From assembly GCA_016801845.1 (NCBI GenBank), contig CM028931.1, forward strand, positions 13,277,555 to 13,341,554: a stretch of 64,000 nucleotides of DNA, read 5' to 3'. This DNA comes from Polydactylus sextarius (Eukaryota > Chordata > Actinopteri > Polynemidae). Shown here piece after piece: positions 27,301 to 42,300 of the stretch (the first letter of the stretch is position 1; each line of letters begins with the position of its first letter). Both the position numbers and the translations under genes were made by a program. The notes beneath the pieces are model-generated. The model worked only from the letters and a program-made list of their open reading frames with translations. It searched no databases and was not told the DNA's origin.

Positions 27301-30300
27301 ACTTTTGTGTTTTATCACAGAGGCAGGCTAATTACTAATCGGAAAAAGTCTCCATAATTTTCAGATTGATGACTGATTACAATCATCGTACATTGAACAA
27401 GTCGGCGCCCCGAATGAGAACAAAGTTAATGCATTAATTCAAACGTTGTTGTTCTATATTTGTACGTCGCCCTGATTTTGATCGTTCCATTACGCTACAA
27501 GAACAAGCTCGGAGTGCGAGATTGATTTAAAGATAGGCTGAGTTGTTTTCATTCCTAAGATATGGGAGTGATTTACCTCTGCACACTCAGTCAGCACAGA
27601 GGAGAGCAAGGTTCCTCTACGGCCTTTTGTTGCAGCATGCAAATGCACTGACCTGCCGCATACATTTTGATGATGAAAAAGCAAATTCCAACTTTTCCTG
27701 ACCTGAGAGCTCTTTTACTAAGTATCCTCGCACATGGGCCTGCATTTAAATGTGTATTATTGGCACATGTGTGTGTGTGAGAAGTATAGTGTAGTATTTA
27801 TATTCATAAGAAGTCCATCCTAGCTCTGCCTGAACCCCCTCCCCCTCCCTCCACTCTACCTGCCGAGGGAATGCTAAGTTGTGATGGTGCTGAATTGCAT
27901 ATCAATGTCTGCTCAGTGTTAATATTATTTTCATCCACTGCCAAACTGTGGATACAGTAACAACAGGTTACTACAACAGACAGTTAGCTTTTTGATAAAC
28001 AGTGCAGATGAAAAGGTTGTATGGTTTTAAATCTACTCTGATAAATATTTATCCATCAATGATGAATCTGATGAGTATGTGTAATGGGAGGGGCGGGCGG
28101 TTCGACCTCAGCCTCGGCTCTACTGAGCTTTTTAGCATCTGTTTGCTAGTTGTATTGCTTTTTAGGCAACTTTTGTCAGCTAAAGTTCTAAAATCTTGAG
28201 GAAAATGCTCTCTCCAAGACCAAACCACAGTTTGTGAATGTATTAGTACACTTAGAAGCTAAAGAAGATACTAGCTTAAGATAGAAGAGACAGCCATTTT
28301 TCACAGGGGCTGATGAAGGCTGAGCTTAAGAAAATATTAGACTTTCATTAGCCAGAGAGACAAAAAGGCACAGCTCCAAGTGAATGATAACGTTGCTCAA
28401 TGGCCAAAAACATCAGTAATGCAAGTTTAAAGAGAAACTCAAGATGAAGGCAGCATTATTGAAAATCATTACTGCTTTTACCTCAGGAAACACAATTACT
28501 TTCTTTAAATATGACAAATTATGGCTGTAACATGCTTAAAAGTACAATAGCGTTATTTTGGGTTTGATTTGAACAAAGTATTTTTCTTTATGCACATGTG
28601 GTAACATGCATGCACGTTAACACACACACACACACACACACAAACCCTTTCCTCTTATTTATGCAAGAAAATCAGACGGTTGAGTCGAGGTGTGAATTAC
28701 TCAGACCACTGGAGCAGAAACAAGCAGAGACGGCTTGCCTGGGGATAATTGAATTATTTGTAATAGCGCCTCATTAAAAACATAGATTCTGTGCTACAGT
28801 TTCAAACAAAAGTAATCAATCAATCAAGGTGATCAAACGCATTTTGACATAATCCAAGACACAGCTCACCCCATACACCTACTCTGCTTGCTATGCTTTC
28901 TATAAAGGTTGGTTTGTTTTTACATTTAGCATAATGGATTGTGTACTATCGAGCATCATGGGGCTCGTATGCTCCAACACTTGTTGTGCCTTTTATTTTA
29001 TTTTTTTATTTTTTTGAATGACAAAAACACCATCAGGTTATTAGATAGACCCAAGGTTCAACTCCATAGACAGGAGTACATGATGTTGAAGTGTCCTTGA
29101 GCGATAGGACCTCTCCCACCCCTGCTGGTTGTGTAGCTGACCATCTGTGATGTGGAGAAGGGGGGCAAACAAACAGGGAATATCCTTTTGGAGAATCGTC
29201 CTTGTCTTGAACATTCCTCTTGTTCAACAACATATTTTCTCCCCCTCCTCCTCACACACACATCTCCAATAAGCAGTGGATTTAAATCTTTCATCCTTCA
29301 CATCACTTGTTGTCTTGCAGGCCGTGTGAGTGCGACCCCAGCGGGAGTGTGGGCGACTGCTCCCCTGTGGATGGACGTTGTCACTGCAAGCCCAACGCTG
29401 AGGGACAGAGCTGTGACAGGTGTGTTATGAGCTTGCCGCTTGCGTCACACATGTGCGTACATGAACTGTGGTTACCTAGGCAACTGTTAGAAGTCCTGCA
29501 CAATGGAACAACTGCAACCATTACTAATGGTTCATCGGTTTATGTACAGAATATGATGTCTTATGTTTAAAAATCTTGTTGTTTTTTTGTTGGTTTTTTT
29601 TAAAAAAGCGGTCTTTAACACAACAGCACAAGTCAGCACATCCAACAGGTGTAGCAAGAAGAATACTAAAAAAAAAAAAAAAAAAGAAAACAGGTTTGGG
29701 AAGAATTTGTTTAAAGATTGAAAGAAGTTTTGGGGCCATCCGTCATCATGACTCAGTGGACGCTGAATATGACTGTTACAATCTGTCAATATCCAAGTCT
29801 CTGCTTCTCCCTGTCTGCTTCTATCTTTTTCCACAGGGATACAGGATCAAACAGATAAACTCACTGTGACATTAGCAATACACACAGCCCCAGGTCTCAA
29901 ACTATTGAATAATTCTGCACTCCCAGTTTGTTGACTTTTGTGCTGATTTCATGGCCGGTTGAGCAGCCCCCCCTTCCATCCTCTCTCCTGTGTAATGTGA
30001 CTAGTGTAGTGGCTGGAGTGATCTCTTCCCCTGCCCATATGTCAGTAAATGTGCGTGTTGGGTCAGAGCAGGGGATCTTTTCCACCTCTATTTAGTCCAC
30101 TACATCCTTCCTTAATACTGCGGTGACTACAGTGACCAGCCGCCCCCCCACCCCCTCCTCCTACGACTGCTGCAGTGAGAGCGACTTAAAGAGATTAGCA
30201 AGAATAACACCACAGCAAGGATGTGGTAAATAGCTGCAATGAAGCGTGTGTGCGGCATCTGCATGTTAATAACTTTTTATGCATGATGGTGTGTGTGTTT

Positions 30301-33300
30301 GTGTGAATATACAGATGCAAGCCAGGCTTTTTCAACCTACAACAAGTAAACCCAGTTGGTTGCCAACCTTGTTTCTGCTTTGGCCACTCGCTGGCCTGTG
30401 CCTCGTCCAGTCACTACACTGCTGTCAACATCACTTCTGACTTTATTGAAGGTAATTTCTCACATTCACAAGCCATTAAAAAGGTCACAACCAGTAATGT
30501 GTTCTGTTATTCTCTCCAGAGTCTTAAAGACTTTGTTTTCAGTAATTATCATTTATTTTATTGTGCTATTAATCAGTTAACCAAATAAAAGTAGACATTT
30601 ATACTCTTTCTGAACATTAATATTGACCATATCTGACCTAATCTAGTGGAGAATAGGTGTGAATCATCTTTCTTTACCTCCAGATCACGACGGCTGGTCG
30701 GGCGAGTTTTCTGGGGGGCAGGAGTACCCCCTGCTCTGGAAGGAGGGTGAAGTCTACCTACTGCCTCTCAGTGAGGAAGACATTGGCTTCTACAAAGCTC
30801 CCGGTGAGTCACTGAGAAGGGAATATAATAGAGAACCTGCCAACTTAGGTTGGGGTCAAATGAGTGTGTTACAATTGCCTATGTTTTAGTGTTGTTGACA
30901 GTTTTGTTATTAGATAATAAATCCTGCAGTTGCTGCTCTTCAAGCAAAATATGTAAATGATAATAATGTTTGTAATACCCATAGCTTGTTCCTTTTGTAT
31001 CTTAGAAAGATTAATCAAGGTCTTTGGCACTGGGTCATACGGCGGTTACTTTCTTCCAACCCCTTATCAGAGCTATTAGAAGATAAGGGAATAAGCTGGC
31101 CCAGCTACAGGACTTAGGGCCTATTTCTATCAACTGCACCAGCAGCAAAGGCCCTGGTGGAATTGGATGCCTTGGCCATGCTGGAGATGCAACAAAGTGA
31201 AAATTGGCTTGGATTTTCTTCTTGTTTCTGACTAAGTCGAATTCTAGGCATCAACTCGCACCCCCTCCAGCCACAGTGCAGTCCGTGCAGCCAGAAGCTA
31301 AAACAGGAGCAATCCCATTAAATCCGCGTCCTGGAGGTTTAATGCCCAAAGTGTACGATCGCAGATGACGACTCCATTCGGAATTGTCTTTTTTTAGAAA
31401 GATGAAACGCTTGAAGCTAAAAAAGAACAAAGAAATGACAAAAGTGACAAAGCCTGGTGGTCAGACGTAATTTATACACATCATTAGAAATAGAAGCACT
31501 AATTACTCATGGATGTGCAAGTCTGTTTTCATGTGTGCACACACATAAGCATGGTGCTGACATACATATATGTTATAAATGTACCTAGTTAATAATGTTT
31601 GTTTTTTTAAAGTTGCTTTCTTCTTCCCGCTGCCTATATAGTGATGTCTCTGTGGGCCACAGCATACAGATTAGTGGCCCAACTGGCCGAGAGCAGCTTT
31701 GTGGCAGCCTGCTTATCTACTTCGCCCAGCGCTTGTTTATGTTGTTTCTCCACATATTAAATGCACAAATCTATTGCCTTGCCATCCCTATTAATGATCT
31801 CATTTTCTCTCGCCCCCCTTTTTTTTCCTTTTTTGTAGTGGTGCATGTGTACAGTTGCTTTAAAGATTAGACTACAGCAGCAGAGGCTTTGGAAGTAGCT
31901 CTGGAATTCTCTCCCACTGTCTGCGCTCTTTTTACTTTCAATTTCTGTTTGTGTTGAAATCCCTTCACTTCGTTCTTCAACAAAGTACTAGATAATTCTG
32001 AGTGACAAGTCCATGTCAAACATCATACAAACTGCAATTTCTATGATTCCCATGAACACATTTGCCACTGTAGTTTGTACTGGGCTTAAGCTGCTGCATA
32101 GGGGGACAGGAATCAATCAACTTCTTTATTTATTGTTGAACTGGTGAAGCAAAGTAAGAAGAGTGCTTGGGATGTGTGCCGCTCACCAAGCTCCTGCAAT
32201 AACAGTAGTCGATGCTTGGACGAGGACAAGACGTCACAGATTCTCTCTCAATGGTGTTTGACATGGTGGTGGAAACAGAAGGAGACGGTGTCAGACAGCG
32301 TGAAAAGAAGAAAAAAAAAAAAAGAAAAGAAAGAGACAAAGAATTTCATTTGACTTGCCTGAATTCTCCATGACAACGGAGGCCAACATTGCACATACGC
32401 CACTCAGGATGTCAGAATTGCACCTTCCTTTCACCACACAAAAACATTTCGTTTTTGTTAATGTCTTAAATTGGCTTTTCCCCACTATTTTCCCTTCACC
32501 GCTGCTGTGTCAAGGACTAAATGTGTGAACACGTGTGTGTGTGTGTATGCACTTGGGAACGCTCTTTGCGCTGAAGCATGTACTTTGCCACTTGTCTTCT
32601 CCCTGATCCTGGACATCTGCTTGACACTTGACACAGGTGGAGTTCAAGTCCCCTGTGGCCGCTAAACACAGACTAAACACTTGAGCCCAGCTGCCAGGAA
32701 CTATCATTGACAAATATGTAGTACCTCCGTAAACACTCGCTTTGACCTGCCTCCAACAAACATGGTCACCACTTGAATGTGCTGGACGGCAAACCGTTGC
32801 TCCTCTTGGCCGAGCTAGCGCTTCAAGCTGAAGGGCACATCATCTAACATAAGTCCTCGCAGCCATCTGTTGAGAAGCTTGCTGTGTTGATTCTTTTCAT
32901 ATCTGCAACACAGGCCAGACCTGCTAAGCCTGAGGGGAGTGGGGGGGGGACTGGAATAAAAGAGGAACAAGAAGAGAAGAAGAGGGGAAAGACAGAATGA
33001 ATTTTAATGAAATAACCCTCTAGTAGAAGGCAAGGGAGCAGCATATGGCTGCTCTCGTGTTCAGTTGAGGACTGAGAGAGTGAGAGAGAGAAAGAGAAAA
33101 GCAAAGATCCATGATAGCTGCTCCAGGCGACCTGTCACTCTGATTCAAGCAGCAATTGCAGCTTCACACAAGTAGAGCGCCCTACCTGCACTGAGGTCTG
33201 CATCTAATCCAGTCTGGAGGCCTTGTCATCTGGAAGAATAAGCAAAACAGAAAGGAGATGCAGCAAAGGGGAAAGAGAAAATTGAGTGGAAAGATAGAAA

Positions 33301-36300
33301 TAGGGATGTGAGGAAGAGTTGGAAAGCGAAGAATACAATGTGTCATCTGACCACATTGTCAGATAAAAATGTTGATATCCATTCCAAATGACTGCACTCT
33401 ATGGTCTGGTTGAAAAGCCTGCCATTATAGCCCTGTGCTGGCTGAAGCCCACTGGTGTCCCCAGTGTTTTCTGTTGTCTGACTCTTTCAGGCATTCTCTT
33501 AATTTCTTAATTCTCATTCATTGTGTTGCACAAGAAAATAACAAGAGAGGAAATTCAAACTGTGACTATTTTCTCACCTCCACACACCCCATCAGTCACT
33601 GTTTAGGTCTAATTGTTAGATTGTGGAAATGGATTTTGAGCAAAAGTACTATTCAATAGCTACTGGGAACTATTTGGTCATTCTTTGTATTACACCCACA
33701 CAGAAAAGAGAAGACTGAAAGAGAGAGAGAGAGAAACCAATCCATCCACACTCACGATATCCTACCATTTCCGAGCAGAATTCACTTCTTATTTGCTGAT
33801 CTTATTTTCACGTTTTCCACAGTTCCACACATAACTTTGTGGCATCTGTTTGACTTTGCATGTTTTTCTTGCATTTATAAAGTAGCTTCCGACATCACAG
33901 CAGCACACACACTTCACTTGCACCTTGAAGTCTGGTATCAGCCTCTTTGTCTTCTTTTGTTAATAATTAGCAGTTGTGAAACAGCTTTTAGGTACATTAC
34001 TGCCACCTTCAGGCAGTAGAATAGAATAGAATACTTTGTTTCTGGTAGTAAACAAAGTCTTCTATTCTATTCTATTTCACATTTTTGTAAACATGTTATG
34101 ACCAGAAGGAATTTTATGAAATCTGGCCAAAAAATCACTTGGACTCGACAATGAACTGATTACAATTTGTCAACCATAGGCTGAAGGTCACTGTGATCTT
34201 ACAAAGCATGTGTTTGGCCTGTTGAAAGAGATCTCAAAAACACCTCCAGGGAATCACCACAAATTTGGCAGAAACAACAATTCACTTCACACAAGCATGA
34301 ACTGATTAGACAGATTTTGTTGGTCAAACATCACAGAGTTCACTGTGACCGCACAAAACATTTTCTTATTATCTTTTAGTGAAGTACCTCATAAGGCACG
34401 GTTTAATGAATGTTCCAAAAGTCATAAACCATAACCCATGCTTATGTAATTGTCTGGCCCATTACAAAGTGCAGGATGAGGGGATTTCAGATGCTCTTCA
34501 ACAATCTGGTAAGCACTTTGATTAAAGCTATGGTGGTACTAAAGCTGTTCAAAATCAACACATGCTTTTTTATTCATTTCAGACACCAATACTGGCACAA
34601 CAGAGGCACCAAATGGCAACACTTATGTCATTCTATGATCAAATCTGTTGGATAACCAAATAGAATTAATCTCTGATAGTTTACTGTAGAACATCAAGTC
34701 TGTCTTCATAAGCACTGAAACCGTAACTCATGGATATTTTTTAAATGCTTCTGTTGCAACCAACACATTTTAAAACTCTGCTATTTTTAGTCAAAACACC
34801 CACTGATAAAAGAACAGCATGACTCATTCATTTACATTTGCACCAGACCTCTTTTGTGTGGGTTGGATAAGACAAGTCCTCTGTGTTGGTCTCTGCTCAT
34901 ACTCGACCCCTGGTTCTCTCTGCTCCACATTCCATTTTGTCCTCTTTTACTTTAACTATGGAACAGAGATAAATCACCACCACTATCGGTTCCATAGGTG
35001 TATTGAATGTGTGCATCAGTCTGCATATGCATATTTCATGTATCTTGCTGTTGCAATTTTCATGAATATAAATCAAAACTTTTTTTCCCTTCATGTGATC
35101 GAGTTTCGAGTCACGTATTGTGTGACTGCAGGCAGTGCGGTTTAGTCCTGGACTCACTGTCCTGACAGTATTGGACCTATTTAAAAGTTTAAAGTTTGTC
35201 CATCCACCCTTTGCCCTCAGACTGTCTGCATGGTGGTCGATGTTAGCGCCTCAGTGGGACTAGTGTTTGTGCACGGCGGCAGTGATTTAATTGAAATGGA
35301 GTTGATTTAATTTGGTTGGAGCAAAGTCTAAACCCTCTGATTGATCGTGAGCTCCTCCGCCATTCCCCAAAAGTTATACAGGCATCTATCACCGGTTGTG
35401 ATGGCGGCTTTATGTGTTCCTGGCAGAGTGTCAACAGCAGCACAGTCAGTGGACTTCAGATCATTTTGACAGACTCATAGAAACAAAATGGAAATAGAGT
35501 GGCATGGACTGAAGCTTTTGGTTTATTTCCAGTCTGTTTGATTCAAAATATGCATCATTTATTTGAATTAAGTCAGGGCTGTAGTACTTATTTTTATCAT
35601 CAATTAATGTGGTGGTAACTTTTCACTTCCCAGAGCCCAAACTGACATATTTAGAATAACTTGTCTTGTCTGATCAACAGTCCAGAAACTCAAGATATCC
35701 CAACTACAATTACAAACAACAAATTCTCACACTGGAGAAATTGAAGTTCAAATTAGAGAGTATTTTTACCTGAGAGATAACACAGACATGGAAAGCTGTG
35801 CTCTGTCTCTGTGAAAAGGCAAAACACACCTAGTAGTGTGTCTAAAAATGCTATACCTGGTCAATGTAGCAAGCTGTATTAACAAGTTGTTCTTATAAGG
35901 GGGTTATACATGAGACTTGGTATGACACACTCACGTTCTGGATACTCCCTTTTAAAAAATAAACTCTGTTATTTTTATACATCAGTAAAGAATAATAAAG
36001 AATTAAACAAAAAGGGTTTTTCGAGGAACCTGTAAGTAGGTTCGTTGCCTCTGACTGAGCCAGATTAGCTGTGTTTTCCCGCTTTTATTCTCTATGATTA
36101 GCTGAGCTAAGCTAACCATACCCTAACCATAACTACTAATGAACATTAACTACATCAGCATTCAATTTGGCAAAAGGATGAGCTGTTTAGAGTTCACCCA
36201 AAAGTCAAGGTCACTGTGACTTTGGATATAATTTTTAATATTTCAGGATTGCCATGTAGACATTGCCATTATTTATTTATTGCTTTGTCTTGTTATTGTT

Positions 36301-39300
36301 TTATGTTGCACCGTGGAGCTGAAAGGACTGAAATTTCATTTATGTTGTGTATCTTGCATATATGGCATATTTGGCAATAAAGTTGATATTTACTTACTTA
36401 GACAGTTCTTCAGTTTTGGCACAAATGTTCAATTGGACTCAGTGCAGAAGTGATTAGAATTTGAACAACTGTCACCTGACAGTATATGTTTTTAGGTCTT
36501 GAATACAGTATCAGGATTTTCTTCGGGAAATTTCTTTGAATTTGGCACAAAGGTTGGGTCAAAAGTCAAGGTCAGATAACCACATAAGACTTTTTTGGCC
36601 TCAAAAAGTCATGCACTAATTAACCATGACTGGACCAGTTGGCGGAGACGTACCACAAAAAGGTGGTGATTCTAGTTATTGAAAAGATTGTGTGATAAAT
36701 GATTTCTTAAAATGATAACTTTCGACTGATTGACACATGATTTAATTGATGCCAAATGTTGCAAAGATAATGTTGATCTCAGAGATACATAATGTTCTCA
36801 CAGACTGTGTAGCTCACTATGATATTTAGAGACTAAACTTTTTAATTCTATACTATTTGTCATGCAAGGTAAAATAATTAATATAAATCCATGGCAATAT
36901 GCGGACAGCATATCGGACTTACACATGAATAATCCTTTCATAGCTTTTTTTTTATGGTGATTCATTACTTTGGAGAGGTGCCCACCAGTGAAGCCATTCT
37001 TGGATGGTCTATTAGGGTTGTGAGTAATTATTGCTTTGGTGCCTCTGTCCTCACAGACAGTGAAAGAACACCCAGGAACCACAAATCAGAACGAACGCAA
37101 ATCAGACCCGGGCAGACTAATGACCAGCAAGTTATACCTGAAACATAACCACTCTCAACCATAAGGGAGCACTTTGGGAGAATATTAGCTTAGTCACACA
37201 ATAGTATTACTGGGCTCATTACCCACCGTTATGCAAGGAATGTGCGGCATATATTTCCTATTAATCATTTCAAAAGTAATATCTGTTGACTTTTATTTTC
37301 TGTGAACATGAGTTTCTTACATTACTCATTATTACAGTGTGTCACTCCCCAAATATAGGTAATTGCTTTTTTCTAGTCCCAAAAAATAATAGTTCTGCTG
37401 AGACTCATCTCATTTGTAAACTTAATGCAACGATGATCATCTGCTGGCAGATGCTGTTGCAGTGTAAACATCATGTGTATCTGAACGACTGTCAGAGGTG
37501 GGATCAAGCCATTGTTTCCCAGTATTCAAGTCCTAAACCTTAAATTTTGGGCCTTTAAACATTATATAATGTTCTCTTTAACAGCTCTGTGTGATTCATG
37601 TGAACACTGAGAAACAACAGCAGTGACTGTCATTGTATAGAGTGACTTTGGAAAATTGGGCCGCTAGATTTTGTTGCTTTTTTATTGAGGTTTTGTAACT
37701 GGGTTGGGAGCTGCTACCACTGTCTAGAAGAGAGAAAAACTCTGCTCCATTTCCACCGGATGTTTCTGTTTGAGGTGCCAGAACAGGTTTCTTGTGCCGC
37801 TGCTTTGTTCAAATAGAATTTTCTAGTTTCCCACAGATTGAAAATGTAATTGTATTTTGCAGAGACTTGTGCAGTTTAGAAGGGAAGAGTGTGACATGGG
37901 TTATTTTGCCGATGTCCCCAAATGTCTCACTTGCAGATTTTGTAGTAGACGCTGCAATTTACTAATGTCCCAAAACACCAACACTCCACATGTTATCAGT
38001 AGAAGCTAGGGGAATGTTACCGGTGTAATAATTACCAGGGCCCAAGCAGACTACTATATGGAAAATGTTGTAAAGTTTACACAGCACAGTGGTCCGTTCC
38101 ATCTAACACTGAGGTGATATGACAACCTTTTACTTTTGTATTATTTCATTATCTTCAGCAGCTGCAGCTGCCATAACTCGGGCTTGTTGTTAACTGGCAC
38201 CTCCGCAGAAACAGAGACGGCCTTGCCAGTGCTGCAACTGGAACTGCTGGCAATGTTGTTTTAGCATCAGCGATTTTGAGTTATTGTCAGTGTTGTCAAG
38301 TCAAAAGGCTAGAGTCCAAGTGAAGTCACAAGTCACCGGTGTCAAATCGTTTTCGATTTTGTCACGTCGGATCTTAAGTCAGCAATTTTATGATTCAAGT
38401 CTGAGTGACAGCATCTCACAGATGATGTCTAAAGGCACTGTATGGAACACTAGGACTGATAAAAGGCAATTAATTGTTAACGGTCAGATCAGAAATATGA
38501 CCAAATACATCAGTAAAGAAAATAGTTAAGTCAGATAGTTAAATAATACATAAGAAAGAAAATATTTCTTTCCTTTTTCTATGTACAATACATTAAATGC
38601 ATAAAAACTGTTATATTTGTCTTTCACCAGCTTGTTTTGTGTTTCAGCTCATTACTTTTTCTATATTTCATAAAGCTTTGGAGCACATTTAGCTCCAATT
38701 ATAATTTTCTTCACTTTGTGTTTCTGCCGAGCTCCAGCGTGTTTATTTATTTAAGCTGCAGCAGAATTTTTTTATACGACTGCAATGTATCAGAAAGTGC
38801 AGATAATGTTAATCATCTTTTTTTTTTAGACAGTCTCATTCAGAATTAATGAATTGGCGCCTATGAAAACTGTAGATATTGTGTCACAGTAAATAAGGAA
38901 ATATTTATTTGGAAGTTGTCGACTGAAACTGTCGTAAAACACAAAAATCCTTATTCATCTCCAGATTGAGTCGTTTATGTTTGGGTCTAAATTTGCTGTG
39001 GTATGAGAGGTGAGTTGACGGACTCGAGTGCGTATCGGTCGATCGTTTCATTTAGACCTCTCACCCAGTCCATATCGGTTGTTTTTCCACTGGTTAAGAT
39101 GTTTAGATGTAAGAGGGCTCATTGAAAGCATTCCTGTCCTAGTAGTGATGGATTTAATCTAAGTCTCTTTTTCTTCCGGACTGTCTGACTTCCTTTTCTT
39201 TTTTTTTATTCTTTGTCATCAATATATTCGATCGATTGTGATGCTACACTGAGATGTGCGACAGCTCATTTCACTTGAAAAAGTGTTTTGTCTTTACTGG

Positions 39301-42300
39301 TGATGATTGGTAGTTGTAAGGCCGTGCTCTCTGCTCCTGATTGGTTGTAATTATCTATTTCTATTGATCCTGGAGTCCCATTGATATGAATGATGCCTTA
39401 TTGGACTAAGAACAGAAAGTGCTATTGATTAGTCATGTAATTGAAGCCTTTCCCCTTTCGTCACTGCCTGCTTTTCAATTTCCCCACAAAGACTAAATGA
39501 TAAATATAAATGTGTAACAGTCTCCCTCTTCATTTATTTATATGTGTTTCCTCAAAGCCGGAAGCAAGATGCGCAAAATACTGCAACAGCTTAACTTCAG
39601 AGCTTGGTTTCATGAGTATAAAAGCTTGAAGATTATTTAGACAGATGTCTATTCACACAAAAGAAGAAAGTGTATAGAAAAAAATCTGAAAGATACTAAT
39701 AAAACTTGATAAATTATAGGCAAATTAAGTCATTGGTAAAAGAAATTGCATTATGGTATTTATCAGACCATGAAATGCATGACTTGATTAAATTCAAATA
39801 ATAATTCTGTTGCTTTTTACATTAAAATGTAATACGTTATTATTTTAACTAATTATTTTAACACATCACTAAATAATCAGCGGCAAAAGAACTTAATTCA
39901 GAAGTTCCAGAAATTGGATTCTCACAAAAATGTCACAGGTCAAATAAAAGCAACTTAATTTGGCTGCAGATTGCACAGTGAGAGTGGGCCGCAGATGTAC
40001 AGAAGCGATTATAAGAGGTGACTGTTGGTTGAGCAGATATTAGACGATCAGACGGCGGGAATTGCTCCAAATGATGCCAGAGCCCAGACCCCCGTTCCTC
40101 CTCCTCTCGCGAACAAAATCGCCTACTCAAGCCCTCCCTCAGCCCTCGCAGCCCCCCTTCCCCAATAAGAGCTCAGGATGTACTTCACACATGATTACAC
40201 TCAAAAACAAGGTGGCAACCAAGCATGCAACCTGTCAGTTTAGCCCACTCACTCACCCAGAGCTGGCAGAGAAAACAGCAGTGTAGTTGTAGTGTTTTTT
40301 TTTTTTTTTTTTTTTAGAAGTTGTTATTATTTGTTCATTTTTAGAGCATTAGTTATGTCTTCCACAAAAATGTTGTTTACTTTGGTCATATTTACGTAGG
40401 GAAGGTGAGACTTTTCCCTGTTTTTTATCTATTTATTATTTAACTGAAACTTGTGTGTTTCTCTTTTAGACAGATTCGTGGTGGTGGTGGTGGGGGAGGG
40501 GGAGGGGGAAGGGGGGGTGAGATCTTTGAAGTCCTGTTAATCTGCTCTAATGAGGCAGTGATGAGAAGGTGGGTAATTGCATATAGACTCCTGCAGTGCC
40601 CACTGCATGCGAACAAGCCTGACCGCCCTTCAAGCCTTCACATTTACAAACACTTGCACAAACTAATTAGAATGTCTAATATATAATATGTCTAATAATA
40701 TCTATATACACTGTTTATGTACATATTTATATACATTTTGCTTATATCTTAGTCTGTAGTTATATTTCTGTTTTTCACATCGCGTGTATATTTATTTCTT
40801 ATTACCTTCTTCCTGATTCTTATTACCTGCTGTACTTTTTTGCTACTATGTTAATGTGAATTTCCCGCTGTGGGACTATTAAAGGTTAGATTGGTGAACT
40901 ATATCTTATTGTATATTATATTTCTCATTTCTGCACAAACACATTCAGCTCTGTCCCTGTATGATAGGCTAAGTTGGCTCAGACTGCAATAGTAAAGCTG
41001 ACTTCCTTCACCTCTCAAACGTCCAACCTCTGACACCCCCCCCCCCTCTTTAGAGAAATTCCTGGGTCACCAAGCCTACAGCTATGGCCAGCTCCTCTCC
41101 ATCACCTTCACCTCTGAGACCCCGGAGCTGCTCCCCGACCACGTCACCCTGCTGCTCCAAGGCTCTGGAATCACGCTGACTGCTGACCTTTCACCGCAAT
41201 CGGTGCTTGACCATGAACCGCACCTCACGCCGCGGCACTCCTTCATTGTCAGGTACAAGGATGCAGGCATGTTGCTGTCAGTTTGTGAATCTGTGCTTAT
41301 GTTTTTTTCTTCTTTTGTCATTTTTTTTCAACTGTTGAACTTAAGTCTCTCTGGAAAATACCAAAGCGTTTGCCTGAATGTGTGCATAAGAGTAGATGTC
41401 AGGATGTTTGTTTTTCCCCACGTCTATAAATCTCCCTGTTGCCTGACTTGTTCTTTGTTGCAATATATATATTTATATATATAGAAAGAGAGAGTCCGCA
41501 GAGTACAGACTATCCAGGACACCCATGTAATGATTACAGCTCACCCACAATGACTGCGCTGTCATGGTCCCAGCAGAACGTTGGGATATGAATCTAGTGA
41601 TGAACCAGCTCCCCCATGTGCTGGCTGTCATGTAGATCTGGCAGGTACAGTGGAGCAAATTTCCATTTTTATATTTTGTACATTTAGCAGATGGTCCACC
41701 CGGAGTGACAGTGAAATGTGTGCAGGATTGGAAAGTCACCAAAAGTGCAAGGAAGTGGCGCTAACATGATCATGGAATACAACAACAAATATATACGCTG
41801 TATATATTTTTTATAAGGTGGAATGTATATTTGACGTGACAGTTCATGTTTATCTACAATTGTAGGAAATTTTCTGGTACATACTGAGTGAAGAAAAGGG
41901 CATACAAGGAATTTGTTTAACTGCAATTCTCTAAAGTCAGATGTTCTGATTGTAGTGTGATGGTCACTGTTACACAGGAGATAAATGTGTGGCTGAAAGG
42001 AAAGACTGAATTATCGCTGGGAAAGGAGAGTCAAGGGGATTATAGAGATAACATACAGAGCACTACATGGAATGTAGGTTGATGCATTTATACAGTAAAA
42101 ACATGTTCCAACATACACACGTTAACCATAACCATAACATTTTGACCACTGACATGAAGTAAATAACACTGATTTTCTCATTACAGTGGCACCTGTCAGT
42201 AAGTGCAATGTATTGGGCTGCAAGTGAACATTTGAGCTTCAAAGCTGATGCATCGAAAGCAAGACTGAGCAAGTTTGACAAGGGCTAAATTGCGATGGTC

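Larger units (their letters stand above)
30804..41053 (+). other. lamc3: lamc3 intron G-H (10.3 kb)
   Basis: A phase 1 intron of 10,250 bp. It contains a 27-bp fold-back at 34015-34076, two copies of the 'tcactgtgacct' dispersed family (34110-34370 and 36165-36640, the second interrupted by a LINE-like tail), a relic of a CAAGTCAAGTC-type repeat (about 38290-38450), poly-T at 40295-40315, a G-rich tract (40480-40518) and a second LINE-like 3' tail (about 40690-40905). No gene found. Confidence 0.85.

Noticed and set aside
28100..28140. ggttcgacctc, resembling a tRNA/SINE B box
   Set aside because: No A box at the right distance and no cloverleaf could be drawn, so neither a tRNA nor a tRNA-derived SINE is supported.
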